Below are positions 48,549-59,601 of a stretch of 64,000 nt of DNA, in pieces; positions within the stretch are counted from its first letter, which is position 1; each line of letters starts with the position of its first letter. The translations under genes were made by a program, and so were the position numbers. Below the pieces are notes generated by a model that had not been told where the DNA came from, did not search any database, and worked only from the letters and a program-made list of their open reading frames with translations. The DNA lies in the NCBI RefSeq assembly GCF_028453695.1, contig NC_135772.1, forward strand, positions 7,254,001 through 7,318,000. The letters run 5' to 3'. Origin of the DNA: Augochlora pura (lineage: Eukaryota; Arthropoda; Insecta; Hymenoptera; Halictidae).

Positions 48549-49617
48549 CCTTCCGCCTCCTATGCCGGAGTCATTCGTGACTCGTTGTAACATACACAGT
48601 ACCGGAGTTGCTTGTGTTAGTAGCAAAGAGACCGCCAATATTTAGACTATCGTAGTATAGTAGACTGTCTCGTATAGTGTTTTCACTGGCCCCATCATAA
48701 TGCCGTTATTATATTCCTGGCAATAATCCCACCATAATAGGAAACGTCGCTGATTTTGAGGCAGATTAGTTGTATACAACACTTTGTGAGAGAAAGACGT
48801 ACGCCAAGAGTTCTATTATATATACTTACTAATTTATTATTCACTATTTCCATTATTTTTGTTATCTTCGCCATTGTTATATTCGTTTACTCCTTGGTAA
48901 AATGTCTACCTCTCAAAAAAATGATCAATTTCTTATTGATGAGATTGATGTGCAACATATTGCACCAATGAACACTACACATTGCAAAATCTTCCACGCA
49001 AATGTTCACTTACCAAACAAAGTGAACATATACATAGAAACAGAAGATGAGTACTTTCATTTATTTATCAATGACGAAATAATCGACGATATCATATTAT
49101 GGACAAATAAAAAAGCGAGGGGGAGCATGCCATCGAACAAGATATGGAAACCAGTAGACCGCATAGAAATGGATGCATTTTTAGGCCTACATAGAAATGT
49201 TATAAGTGCCATTGAAGCGACAGAAAGAAGAATTTTGAAACCGCCAAGAGCTGCAGGACAAAAGCGCGCAAGATGTTGTTTTTGCATAGGGAGCAACAAC
49301 AGATGTTTAATAATGTGTGAAAAATGTCAGCGTCATGTATGCAACAAAAATTGAAACAATTTTATGTAATATGTGTAAAAAATGAAATGTATAATAAAAA
49401 ACATTGTTTCTTTTCAAGAATTCATTGTGTTTTTTGTTCCTATTTTTCTATTTCCTAACAATACATATATGTATTGGTCAAAGTCAAGACTCGAACGGCC
49501 GTCACTGGCGGAGCCAATTACCGAGGCGCTCGTGTAACCATTCATATGTATTAGTGAAGTATCGGTGTGAGTCAGAAATGACTCCGCACAGGAACCCGTG
49601 CTGCAGCAGTCGGAGGG
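48549..49617 (+). mobile_element. Non-autonomous piggyBac element, 1,069 bp, TTAA-flanked
   Basis: Flanked by TTAA at 48545-48548 and 49618-49621. Ends are ccttccgcctcc on the left and, on the minus strand, ccctccgactgctg on the right. Just inside, cggagtcattcgtgactc on the left pairs with an inverted cggagtcatttctgactc from the right, matching the piggyBac layout of a short terminal and an internal inverted repeat. It encodes a 150-codon remnant of the transposase with a poly(A) signal (aataaa, 49393-49398). The insertion lies inside one arm of an inverted duplication; the other arm (about 52049-52052) still shows an uninterrupted site. Confidence 0.9.
48902..49354 (+). pseudogene. Internally deleted piggyBac transposase, 150 codons, open frame
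   Basis: Starts at ATG 48902. Residues about 48-100 (DEYFHLFINDEIIDDIILWT to IWKPVDRIEMDAFLGLH) match the N-terminal part of piggyBac transposases (DDE_Tnp_1_7 family), where FFELF..ELLD..V..TN and W.PV...E..AFLGL are typical. The C-terminal 35 residues (RARCCFCIGSNNRCLIMC, then EKCQRHVC) match the cysteine-rich end domain that binds the terminal repeats. Between them the whole DDD catalytic core of about 350-450 residues is missing, and the junction falls near residue 103-115 in frame. The frame has no stop. It cannot catalyse transposition, but could still bind the ends. Whether it is expressed is unknown. Confidence 0.8.
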
Positions 49618-50235
49618 TTAAACGTTAGTCGTCACAAATGGTTATTTAATCTCCCAAATGTGATAAACGATATTCTTCATTATTGAGACCATATATTCCG
49701 GAATGTGACCAAATTCTAGTATTAATTAAAATTCTGCTGCAGTAACTTACCAATAACCGATAAACGTGCAGAAATATGCTCTACTTTTTTCTCAGATAAC
49801 TATTCTATTCTGCGACTTCAGTTTTTACAAATACTTCCACTTGTTTTAAACACTTAATTTAATCGCTAAAACCACTTTGACACTTTAATAAAACAATATA
49901 AATAATACTGTTATCACTTAATTGGAAAACACAAGCTTTCTTTTCATTAACACTCCTCCATATTATTCAACTGGACATGTGACAATAATTTCGCGGGAGA
50001 AGGGTCAAATTGAAGTTGTCGATCTATCGATGTTACGTGATGTGATCACAGATTCAGTAATGCTTGTGCCAGCACTGGAAAAGGTAGTGCTTCTCGATTA
50101 AACAATAAAAATATGTCAATTATCGTATAATTGAAGTTTGAATGTTACTCCAGTAAACTGCTGTAATTTAAACGTGCTAGTGCTATATCGGTATCAGGTG
50201 TGACGAAGAAGATACAGAACGACATTGTTCCGTCC
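49618..50235 (-). repeat. Left arm of a large inverted duplication (promoter-like)
   Basis: The reverse complement aligns along its length with 51420-52052, at roughly 80% by eye. Shared blocks, in plus-strand reading of the right arm, include tagcactagcacgtttaaat, caacttcaatttgaca and acaagtggaagtgtttgt, as well as gcttttatcgg- and ttggtaagtt-type strings. On the minus strand it has TATCGATG (50025-50032; one base off the DRE motif) upstream, and GTAAGT (49745-49750) downstream. It therefore reads leftward. Confidence 0.8.
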
Positions 50236-51419
50236 TGGACATAGGACCCCCAAGTACGATTTTCAAACAAGAGGGTCAATTTACGATAATGATGCTAGCA
50301 ATGATAAAAGGCTATTTTTGAGGAACCGAACCATTAAGTAATTTTCATATTTCGAATGAAGAATGATTATCCGTTTACAATCTTTTGCTTTCGGACTCAA
50401 TAGCCAATGCTAGCATCATAAAACTTCCGAGATTTCAAAAGAGCCCGGCAAGGTAGAGGCCTGAAGGTCCAAGACAGGCGCGCGACTGTTCCGCGATCGG
50501 ATGTTATACGGGATGAGCAGACCTGGAGGAAATCCCCACTTTAACACTTTTCCACCTCCACCAAATTTTCTCGGCAACCGAGCTTTCGAAAAAACTTGTG
50601 CGACAGCGAAAAATTAGAATCGTTTTTACATCGAATACAGCAAGTTCGTCAAGGCAAAGAATCGTTTTTGCACCGAGTGCAGCAAGTTTAGAATCGTTTA
50701 TCCAGTACAAATCGTTTATAACAACCGAAATTAGCTACAACTGCAGCCGAGTCCTTTTGTAGCTAAGACCACTTCTGTGCAAAGTGTAAATAAACGGATT
50801 CTCCGGAGTTAGACTTACAACCTTTCTTCGTTAAAGTGTCGTAAATCCAAGTCGCCAAACGAGGCGAACGATACGACACCACAGACATAGAGCTTGTAAA
50901 GCCGTTTTCAATAATGCCTAATTTTGAAGGTAGATGGCTTGTAGTTCTTGAGATAATTAATGTTAATGTTATTAATAAAATGTCAACAAGATGCACTGAA
51001 TTACAGTGCCAGGTAGACCGTATCAAACCTGCCATCTTTCTCCACTTTCTAATATTTTTAGTACTGTGCTAGCATGATGGTATCCTTTCACTCGCGTTAC
51101 TGGGAACGATTCGACTACGACCGATGATGCCCGAACTGTTTACAGATTTACACCGTGCGCACACTTTCCCATTCGGTCTGAGTCGAATCATTCCGCATAG
51201 GGATGTCGGTTTTGAATAGGCATTGTGTACACACGTGTATATACATAGTTAATACATTCGTGTATTAACTCGTGTACTTACTAATACACGGATACATGAG
51301 TGTACCTGTAATACATGAGTACCTGTACATGAGTTCACCTGATGCATTACCTGTAATTAATGTATCCATGTTTTCAGCCGTCTGCCTCCAAAACTAAGTA
51401 TCATTGGATTCAGCTTGCA
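50236..51419. other. Spacer between the inverted arms
   Basis: Mostly non-repetitive sequence, more GC-balanced at 50400-50900. No domain was found in the short frames. A loosely tandem TACACG/tacatgag block lies at 51225-51365. Both flanking arms point away from this spacer. Confidence 0.45.
51225..51365. repeat. Loosely tandem tacatgag/tacacg block
   Basis: Contains gtgtacacacgtgtatatac, cgtgtattaactcgtgta, cacggatacatgagtgtacc and tacatgagtacctgtacatg. Short imperfect units of about 12-20 bp recur. Related to 47745-48000 and 52305-52680. Confidence 0.5.
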
Positions 51420-52120
51420 AGTTCTATGTCTTGATAGTCTTCTTTATTAAACTTGTTACAGATATAGCACTAGCACGTTTAAATCACAGCTGTCTATTCA
51501 AGTAACATTAAAAGAATTATTATACAATGATTAACATATTGTCATTGTTTAATCGATAAGCATCACCTCATTCAGTGTTGGTACATAACATAATATCGAT
51601 ATATCGACAACTTCAATTTGACATTTCTCCTGCCAAATTGTTGTCACGTGTCCAGTAGAACAACATGGCGGAATGTCAATGAAAAGGAAGTCTTGAGTTC
51701 TTCGATTAAATGATAGCAGTATTATTTATACTGCGTTACTGAAGCGTCGAAGTAGTTTTAGCAATTAAGTTAAGTGTTTCGAACAAGTGGAAGTGTTTGT
51801 GAAAATTGAAGTCGGAAAATAAGATGGGCATCTGAGAAAGAAGTAGAAGATATTCCTAGCGTTGGTCTACTCAGCTATCATGGAGATCTATATTGCTTCT
51901 ATCGGTTGTTGGTAAGTTGCTGCACCAGAATTTTAATTAATATTCGAATTTGATCACATTCCGAGATATATAATCTCAATAATGAAGGAGATCGTTTATC
52001 ATATTTTTGCTCATTTGGGAGATTCAATAACCATTTATGACTAATAATGCTTAATGCGCATATCGTGATATAGAATCAAATAACGAGGAACTTTTTTTCG
52101 CTGAATGGTCAAACATACTT
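51420..52120 (+). repeat. Right arm of the large inverted duplication (promoter-like)
   Basis: Inverse partner of 48480-48548 plus 49618-50235. In plus orientation it carries an exact TATCGATA (51594-51601), the DRE core-promoter motif known from insects, then about 300 bp, then ATG at 51880 and a perfect GTAAGT splice donor at 51912-51917. This looks like a promoter, a 5' UTR and a first intron start. The 10-11 codons between ATG and donor are absent from the left arm. The downstream exon was not found, so the gene is unproven. Confidence 0.75.
51594..51601 (+). promoter_or_regulatory. DRE-type motif TATCGATA
   Basis: Perfect palindromic TATCGATA, extended by a second overlapping ATATCGA. 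The paralogous site in the left arm (50025-50032) is TATCGATG. In insects this motif (bound by DREF) marks promoters of broadly expressed genes. It supports, but does not prove, promoter function. Confidence 0.45.
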
Positions 52121-52304
52121 ACCGACAAGACTCGGTTCGGTTCGAATACAGCCGTGAAACATTGTTCGTGTGTCGAATGTACCGGACCGGATCGATACCA
52201 TATAACACAGATATACATTCGACGCACCAACAATGTGGACGGTCTGTGTCGGGACCGAGCTTGGGACCGGTTTTGGACACATGTATACTGATGACACACT
52301 GTTA

Positions 52305-52680
52305 AGTGTATTGATATATCCATGTATTAATTTCTATACTTTTCATTACACGAGTACACATCTTACGAGTATACATTTATTTAAAAAAGTGTTATCACAC
52401 TAAAGCTTCATTTTTTTATGTTCAGAAATGTTATTTACGGCAATTGGAGGACAGTGTGCTCGTTAATCCAAATAATTCACTACCTGTATACCAATAAGGT
52501 AGTGATATATACACAGATACCCGTGTCTTAAACCGTGTATTTCTTTACTTACGGGTACAAGGGTATTGTAATACATGAGGTTAAGACGTGTACCCATGTG
52601 TTTCATCACCCTTGTATTCGTCTAATAAGAACACGGTTTATACATGGATATATTACACGTTTAATGGGTACCTCTAGTTT
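52305..52680. repeat. TACACG/CGTGTA-rich block
   Basis: Two sub-blocks (52305-52380, 52490-52680) with acacgagtacacatcttacg, acagatacccgtgtctta, cttacgggtacaagggta and ggatatattacacg. Same family as 47745 and 51225. Confidence 0.45.
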
Positions 52681-54152
52681 TGTCCCTAATGAATCGTGAC
52701 CAACGGCTAGCGTTTGTTTAGCTGCTCCACGCTAAATCAAGTTACAAAACTCTCTGTGACCTTGTTCACGAACGTTTGTTTCTGCGTTTCGTATGGCGCA
52801 TTTTCTTCCTTATTTGTCACACGCGATTATCGACTGCGGCAAGTAAAATGAAAATGAAGTCAAAAATTTCCCGTGGTAAACATACAAAGCCTTATCACTT
52901 ACACTTACTCAAAGCCTGACAAACAAAAATGATTCCTAACCGATGACGAAAATGTTGAAAGTAACAACTCGAAATTAAGAATCGACCTACCATATGAAAA
53001 TTGCAACAACGAGGAGCTTGTGCAAACGTAAAAAGGTTGCAATATTAAACATTCATATCAGCGTTGCATGTAGCAGACTGCGAAATGTCATGAAATTACC
53101 AGAAGTTCTGTTTTGTATTCATTCAATTCTTTTCCAGGACAAGTGCAACGTGTTGCAATAAAAATATTGAACTTCACTTTTCAATTTCACACGACTTTAT
53201 GAACTCATTGCCCTTTTAGTGAGCACAGGTGACAATGATAATTAGTATAAATAATATATTCGATACTTAAAGTCATCAAATCCATAATTTAATTATTGAT
53301 ATTGGTATTTTTTCTCATTTCTGGCAGCGAGATTTTTGAAACATCTACTATATATTAATACCCTATTATATATGTTTTAAAATTCTATATAGGCCAAATT
53401 TATTATGAAACGCCGTCATCATAATGCGCTCCTACTCCCGACGTACTTTTTACGATACCTTCATTACATCGCAAATTTTGAACTTATTAACATGCAAAAA
53501 CGTCTAAACACTTCCACAAAGTGGATTTACGACAGACATGTGTGCGATCCAGTTATCCTCCCTATCTGTTGTTTTCCACTTGATAATACGACATTCTATT
53601 TTTAAAGAATAATATTCTTATCGTGAATTGTGTAATGAGAATGTTTAATTTATGTCAACTACTTTAGGATACATTTTCATTTGCAAGAAGTTTACAGCTT
53701 TATCAGCATCGTGTCATTACAAAAGTCGAAAATGTATTGCAAAATGTGTACAGAAAGACAGTAAATTAATTTCATTTTGCTGCTATAGAGAATTTCCTTA
53801 TGTGCGAATTTTGTAATATCAAAAATAAATAAATAGTAGTATAAAAATATTTCATGCTTAAATGGTATTTTTTTTCTTACGAAAGTCGAGAAAAACTGGG
53901 TTACACATATCCGGTAACGTGTATTAAAGGTTGGATCAGAGAACCTGGAAATCGCGAGTTTTCAGATAAAGTTCGTGGTGTTTATTTTATCGCACTTCTT
54001 TGCAGGGAACATAACATGTATGGAAAGAGAGAACTCTATAGAAATGTGTACACAACCATAATACCGAAAGAAACATTCCTGCAATCATTTGCATTTTATG
54101 AAAAATTTTATCATGTACATAAACTTCGACACAGGAATTGCTAAAAATATTG
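52681..54152. other. AT-rich non-coding DNA
   Basis: A 96-codon plus-strand frame (53854-54144) ends just before the MITE and has no domain that I recognise. Nothing else is supported. Confidence 0.4.
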
Positions 54153-54154
54153 TA

Positions 54155-54741
54155 TTGGGTTGGTGCATATGAAATATTGGATTTTTAAGCGAGTATATAA
54201 AACTGCATATCTTTTTTCAAAAGCTATTGATTTAATCAAAATGTGCCCCATTTGTTTCAATACACTTTTCCCAACGCGAGTTTAATTCATAGATGTCCGT
54301 CTTCAAGAAATTCTGACTTTTCGGATCAATAAACTATAGTATGGAATTTTTCAAACTGTCTCCATTTACATACCGTTTAGCCCATAAAAACTACGCATAC
54401 GTCGTACAAAACAATTGCGAAATTAAATGAAGTAAAATATACAATTTTATAAAATATAGGTCTTTCGCCAACCAATTTTCACTATTTTAAACATTTAGGA
54501 CAGTTTTTACGGGCTAAATAGTATATAAATGAAGACAATCTGAAATATTCCATATCAGAGTTTATTAATTCTAAAGATTAGAATTTGTTTAAGACAGGCA
54601 TTTCTGTATTGAAATCTCGTTGGAAAAGGTGTAGTAAAGCAAACGGGGCATATTTTTTTATTAAATCAACAGCTTTTGAAAAAAGATATACAGTTTTATA
54701 TATTTACTTAAACATCCGACATTTCATATGCACCAACCTAA
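54155..54741. mobile_element. Palindromic mariner-type MITE, 587 bp, TA duplication
   Basis: Flanked by TA at 54153-54154 and 54742-54743. Left end ttgggttggtgcatatgaaa and right end atttcatatgcaccaaccta are near-perfect inverted repeats. The two halves also pair deep into the element: tacacttttcccaacgcgag on the left with ctcgttggaaaaggtgta on the right, and cgtttagcccataaaaact with agtttttacgggctaaat near the centre. It therefore folds into one long hairpin with a loop of about 100 bp. No transposase remains. The TT(A/G)GGTTG terminus is shared in type with 1409 and 36207. Confidence 0.9.
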
Positions 54742-54743
54742 TA

Positions 54744-57700
54744 TATCCAGATAATACGCATTACTAACAAAATATTATACAACAAATGATTATTAAAAAT
54801 ACATTTCATGTAATTGTTACATCAATAATAAGAGTAGAGAAATATAGATTCATTTAAGAAACCCTCTTTAATAAAACGTCTGATTTCACGTTTTTGAAGA
54901 TAAAAGAAGAAATCGTTAATATTAGAAAAGCAATTTATATATATTTTTATATAGTTTTATATTTGCAATAGTTTTCGCAATTAAGCAATTGTCCAATTTT
55001 TACCATAAAAGTTAAACATACAGATATATGTACCTTTTACAAACAATATCACCCCTCCTTTTTGAAAGCTGCTATGAATTATCATTCACTTCCATCCCTT
55101 TCCTCCTTCATTATCTTTATGATAATCTATACCTTCCATCTCGCACGGAAACGTTATTGATTATTACATCGCCCGTCAAGCTTTGAAATTTAATACCTGA
55201 TATCGATCTCTGTCTGTTATATTTTGTTTAACCATGCCCGATACCTTCGACATACTATACATCCGGCAGCGATTTAATAGCTTTAGTTCATTAACTTTTC
55301 GTACTTTTTAACCCCAGGTATTTGTAAAATTTTATATACTACGTGAGCAATTTATGTAATATAACTTTTTAACCACTAGTGAGTAATCTGTATTGGATGA
55401 GTTGCCTAACTCCGCTACAATAAATGATTAACATAAGAATGATTTATAATATGATATAGTAGAACCTCGATTACGCAACACTACCCATTGCAACACTGTT
55501 ATAATTGATTAAAATAGTATAACATTGTAAATGACTGCTTTCTTGTTTCTACTCATGTATTATTAAGTTATTATGATGATCGAGTGCCTACTACTGTTAA
55601 GACGCTATATACGATTGTACCGCCCCGCCTTTGCGTTTGGGTTTAGGCTACGGTCACTTTGGTTATTGCCATGTTTTAGAATCGATTTTTAATGTTTATT
55701 TCATGATTTAATTACTTTACGACACTGGTACGGCTGAATAGTACCAGATGCCATACCTGGGAAGGCTAGCGTGGCCGTACCGTACTCCTGGCAATTGACG
55801 TGACCTAAACCCGTATAGGGCACAAAGGGGGCTCGGCAGTTTTATTTCTTACAATTTTTCAAGGCTTCAGCGGACGTCATTGTCAACGACGTCAGAACTT
55901 TTTGGCGTTAGGCTGCCGAACCAATCCCCATTGGACCACTCGATAAGTTCGTGTAATTGGTCGGTCCAGTGCCCTTCTATTTTTGTAAATTCCTTGTGGA
56001 GGGGTTTTTCACCTGCACGTTTTAGCGGAGCGACAAAGCTAAAATTAGAATTTCGTCAACCGTCGATCACATACGCCACGTTGTTTGTACATAGTCTCTA
56101 TTTTATTAAAATATAAGTACAGTTTTTAAATACCGTCGCTGAATATTGGGTTCAGTCGAAGACGTACATTGGTTGTGCAAATATTACCTGCGAACCTGTA
56201 CGTATCCTTAACAACTGCAATTAATTTTTTACTTGCTTATTAAGTTATGAAAGACAACTCGAGTATCTTGTATTTAAAGTGAAATATTTATAAAACTATA
56301 AGAAAGCAGGTAGTTATTGGCTGATCAATTTAATTAATGGATATATATTGACTTAATGTTACAGGCATGATTATACCGAGTAGCGGCAGTGGTGTACGAG
56401 ATCGAATCACGGGAGGTTCCACTTCCGCGTTAAGCTGTAAATGCATGAATCGCCACACACCCACGCAACAACAGGTCAGTTCTGCGACTTTAATTGTGTC
56501 CAGTTTAATATTTATATAAAATTTAATGCAATTATTGAGCAATTATTGAGTTTATATTTAAAGCAATCATGAATGTGTGTATTTGTAATTGATGTTGATT
56601 TCAAAACTGGGAACGTGCTTCAAATAAATTGCTACATTTTTCTCTTCAATCCCTAGAAATGGAGACACATATTTGACTTTTTATAATTACGTGTAATTCC
56701 AGAGCTGATTTTTTGCTAATTCTCAACTGCAAATGTCTCAGATACATAATCTTAGTTCCGCTTCCGAGCAATAATTCATTACGAAACTGATAATTTTTAT
56801 ACGAATACAAGTTCACCGAAATCGGAATGAATTAAAAATTTGATGTTATAACGAAAGGTGATACTTTGTTTTCAACTTTTTTCGACTGAAACTATCAAGA
56901 CTGCGACAAACACATAAAATGTGCAAACAAACATGTAATACCATGACTAAAGATTGCACGAAAACCAAAGACAGTCTGGGATCATCAAGATTGTAATAAA
57001 CGCATAAAATCCGCAAACAAGCATTTGATTCTATGATTAAAGGTAGTATAAAGCCAGAAGAAAATAAAACCGTAGTTAAAGTGTTTCCACCGTTTCTTAT
57101 ATCACGGCCGCGATCATCAAGACCTCCGTAAACGCATAAAATCCGCGATCTATTTATTACAGTTCCCAGTTATTGTATCCCTTATAGGTTTATGAGATAA
57201 TATCGTATCTTTCCAAGTAGCAAGGGTGATTAATCACAAGCTTACCAAGGTTTCCTTCCGGCTCGTATCACCATACTATTATTTCTTCCTTTTCTTCCTT
57301 GCCCATTAACGTGCTTCTTGTATTATGCCCAAAAGGACTCTTATTTCTCACGGTATTCTTCATCGACCTGTTTATTTTCCGAAGGGAAAGCGCGCGTTGC
57401 GCAAAAACCAGCGCCGAGCAGAGGTCCGTATCATCGTGAAAAGATGAAATTCCCATTCCCGGATAGAGTAAATGGCAAAAAAAGGAAAGAAAGGGGAGAG
57501 AACGGGCCTGAAGGTACAAAAGAAGAAAATTTTTCCGACCAGCGGTAGAATAAAGCGCGGCATTCTACCTTAATCAAATAAATTGTCCGTATCAAACCTC
57601 CTGGAACAACCGTGAACGAACATTTCCCTTAGAAAACGCGTTCCAATGTGATCCATTATTCTTATTCCTCCCTTGTTACCAACGGTATCAATTACGGCAC

Positions 57701-58459
57701 GGACTGTAACTTTTTAATCGGGCTGACTGTTAGCGACAATGATAACACAGAACCTCCCGACAAGATGAGAACATCCTGAATCGTGGAAAAAACCTTTAGT
57801 CCTTCCTCAGGCGTTCCTCCTCGGTAAAAGGAATGCGGTAGATGTACATAGAGAGCTGACGCGCCAACTGTAAATCTACGTACATCGGTTGCAACGCCAA
57901 AGTAATCTCAACGTTCTGAAAAACCAAAAGTAAAACTCATTGTAGATTCAATTGAAACGCAAGAACGATGCTTTCTATTTTATTCTCCCGGTCGAACGCC
58001 GTCCCATATGCGGGTGCAATTGCCCCATGACACCGGAAACGACTGCCTGACGAATAAGGAATTTCAGTGTGACACGTGACGTCGTTCCGACAGTACAATT
58101 TTTAAGATAAAACGCTGGCACGTCGCCAGGATCAGAAAAGTTGCAACTGTTATAGTATGGAAATTCCAGTAGTTGGATTCATTTCGAATGAGTTTTGTTA
58201 AAAACTTATTTAACTTTTATTCGAGTACTTAGAATCTTAATTATTTGTACCTTTGATGTCAGGATTCTGTGTCATCTAAATGCATTCCATGTATAAATAG
58301 TTCGAAACTGATCTGCATAATATGTACAACACGTTTTGCTGTGAAAATCAATATCTATTTAATTTTAGTCTCCTAATATCTGTAACCTCCTGATTAATTT
58401 GGATAATCGAGGCTTTATACTATTTGGAAGTATCTATTAATTACGTCTTTGATTGTATG
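54744..58459. other. Non-coding DNA
   Basis: GC-balanced patch at 55600-56140 with tggtacggctg / cgtggccgtacc strings, possibly a decayed element but without ends. A three-copy repeat lies at 56894-57160. A CpG-richer patch at 57280-57560 has open frames on both strands. No gene is supported. Confidence 0.35.
56894..57160 (+). repeat. Three spaced copies of a 40-bp segment
   Basis: atcaagactgcgacaaacac at 56894, atcaagattgtaataaacgc at 56984 and atcaagacctccgtaaacgc at 57116, each followed by ataaaat(g/cc)(t/g)gc. Spacings are 90 and 132 bp. Confidence 0.6.
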
Positions 58460-58463
58460 GGAG

Positions 58464-58868
58464 TGTGGGGATTCAGTGGTGAGGTTCGGAATTTAGACGC
58501 ACTCAAAGTTTCACTACACGGGGGGTTGCAATCGTTTATTTCTTTATTCGAGTTTTACTATACAGGGAGTCCGCACTTAGAAATTGAAGGAGCTGCGTAA
58601 ATTCACGGTTGTTAGTACCGGGTGTAGACTTGAACCAATGAGAGCTTCGATGCTGTTCGCGCGCCTTTTATTCTGTTCTTGCCCAAAGGACAGCTTGTCC
58701 TATCGACAAAGACCGCGAGACGCTTAGTAAAAACCATGCGCTTTTCTTGGCCGCGCGCAACCCCAATCATAGAGGCATTTTCGTATACCTACTGTCGGTT
58801 TAAGATGCGCTTACAGAAAAAAAAGAAAGAACCGTTCTCGGAAGGTTCGTAGCGGCATGGCCGCTACA
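58464..58868 (+). mobile_element. Solo LTR, family member 2 (405 bp, 4-bp TSD)
   Basis: Starts tgtggggattcagtggtgag and ends cggcatggccgctaca, flanked by ggag on both sides (58460-58463 and 58869-58872). Collinear with 40071-40462, with shared ttgcccaaaggacagcttgt, ttggccgcgcgcaa and agaaccgttctcgg. It keeps the aaggacagcttgtcct hairpin. About one base in six differs from the first copy, so the two insertions are independent and not recent. Confidence 0.88.
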
Positions 58869-59416
58869 GGAGAATGTCACATGCGTTTAGTTTTAGATCA
58901 TATCAGCGTGAATTCCCCTTGCTGGTCACATTTTCCTGTGTTCTTTTTTTGTACATGTGTTTGTCTTTACCTAATATTTAATTATAATTTAACTCATCTG
59001 CGTAATGAATAGAATTGTAGCAAATAGATCAATTAATACGTTGTTCCTAGACTATGGATTTTATACGTTTATGACAAACATCTGCAAATGAAATATAGAA
59101 CGGTAAAGACGTCAATAGAATATGAGCATCTCGTTAGACTACTCTCAATTTATTGGAACTTACTGGGAGAAGTACACGTATCTTTATTTAAATCTTGTTT
59201 TGCATTTTTATTTCGCATTAAAATTTTGCATTAAGACCCCACCGGTAGGTCAATCCGCCAAGTCGAAAATTTTTCACTACTCAAAGTCAAATGTCTCAGA
59301 AACTAAAACAGAGAAATCAATGTCTGATTCGTGAATGCATCCACGAGAATCGAAGAATGCAAAATCGGTGTCGGATGATCAGTCAACGAAAACATGCACG
59401 GGTTCGTTCTGTCCAG

Positions 59417-59601
59417 GGGGCTTACGTGAACTACGAGGCTACCGATTTCGACCTAAGCCGCAAATCAGAGAAGGGGGACCATCTGTGGAGCAGATTCAAG
59501 CTGCATGCAGATACGCTGACACCATCGCGGGACCAGTCGCACCTGCACACACCGACGTCCATCAATCATCTGAATAACAGCAGCTGCAACGGCACAGAGA
59601 C
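59417..59601 (+). CDS. Cngl: Cngl-like cyclic nucleotide-gated channel, N-terminal cytoplasmic exon
   Basis: An internal exon. The acceptor is tgtccag before 59417, after a T-rich tract; the donor is GAGAC followed by GTAAGTG at 59602, near the consensus. The open frame encodes about 61 residues, including DFDLSRKSEKGDHLWSRFKL, ADTLTPSRDQSHLHTPTSIN and HLNNSSCNGTET. It is hydrophilic and basic, consistent with the cytoplasmic segment before S1. The exon starts in phase 1 (two bases finish a codon) and ends in phase 2, which matches the next exon at 63366. Its link to the channel rests on this phase match, on orientation and on position, since the segment itself has no known domain. The frame is open upstream to 59291, but that part probably is intron. 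Upstream exons with the start codon were not found. Confidence 0.6.

Noticed and set aside
48756..48971. Upstream plus-strand frame as a second piggyBac ORF
   Set aside because: Overlaps the start of the transposase frame and is rich in Ile/Phe from AT-rich codons; no similarity to a transposase.
49475..49535. tRNA-like string (minus strand gagcgcctcggtaattggct and gttcgagtc)
   Set aside because: It resembles tRNA D and T arms, but I cannot pair an acceptor stem or a T stem. It lies inside the piggyBac element, so it is probably transposon sequence.
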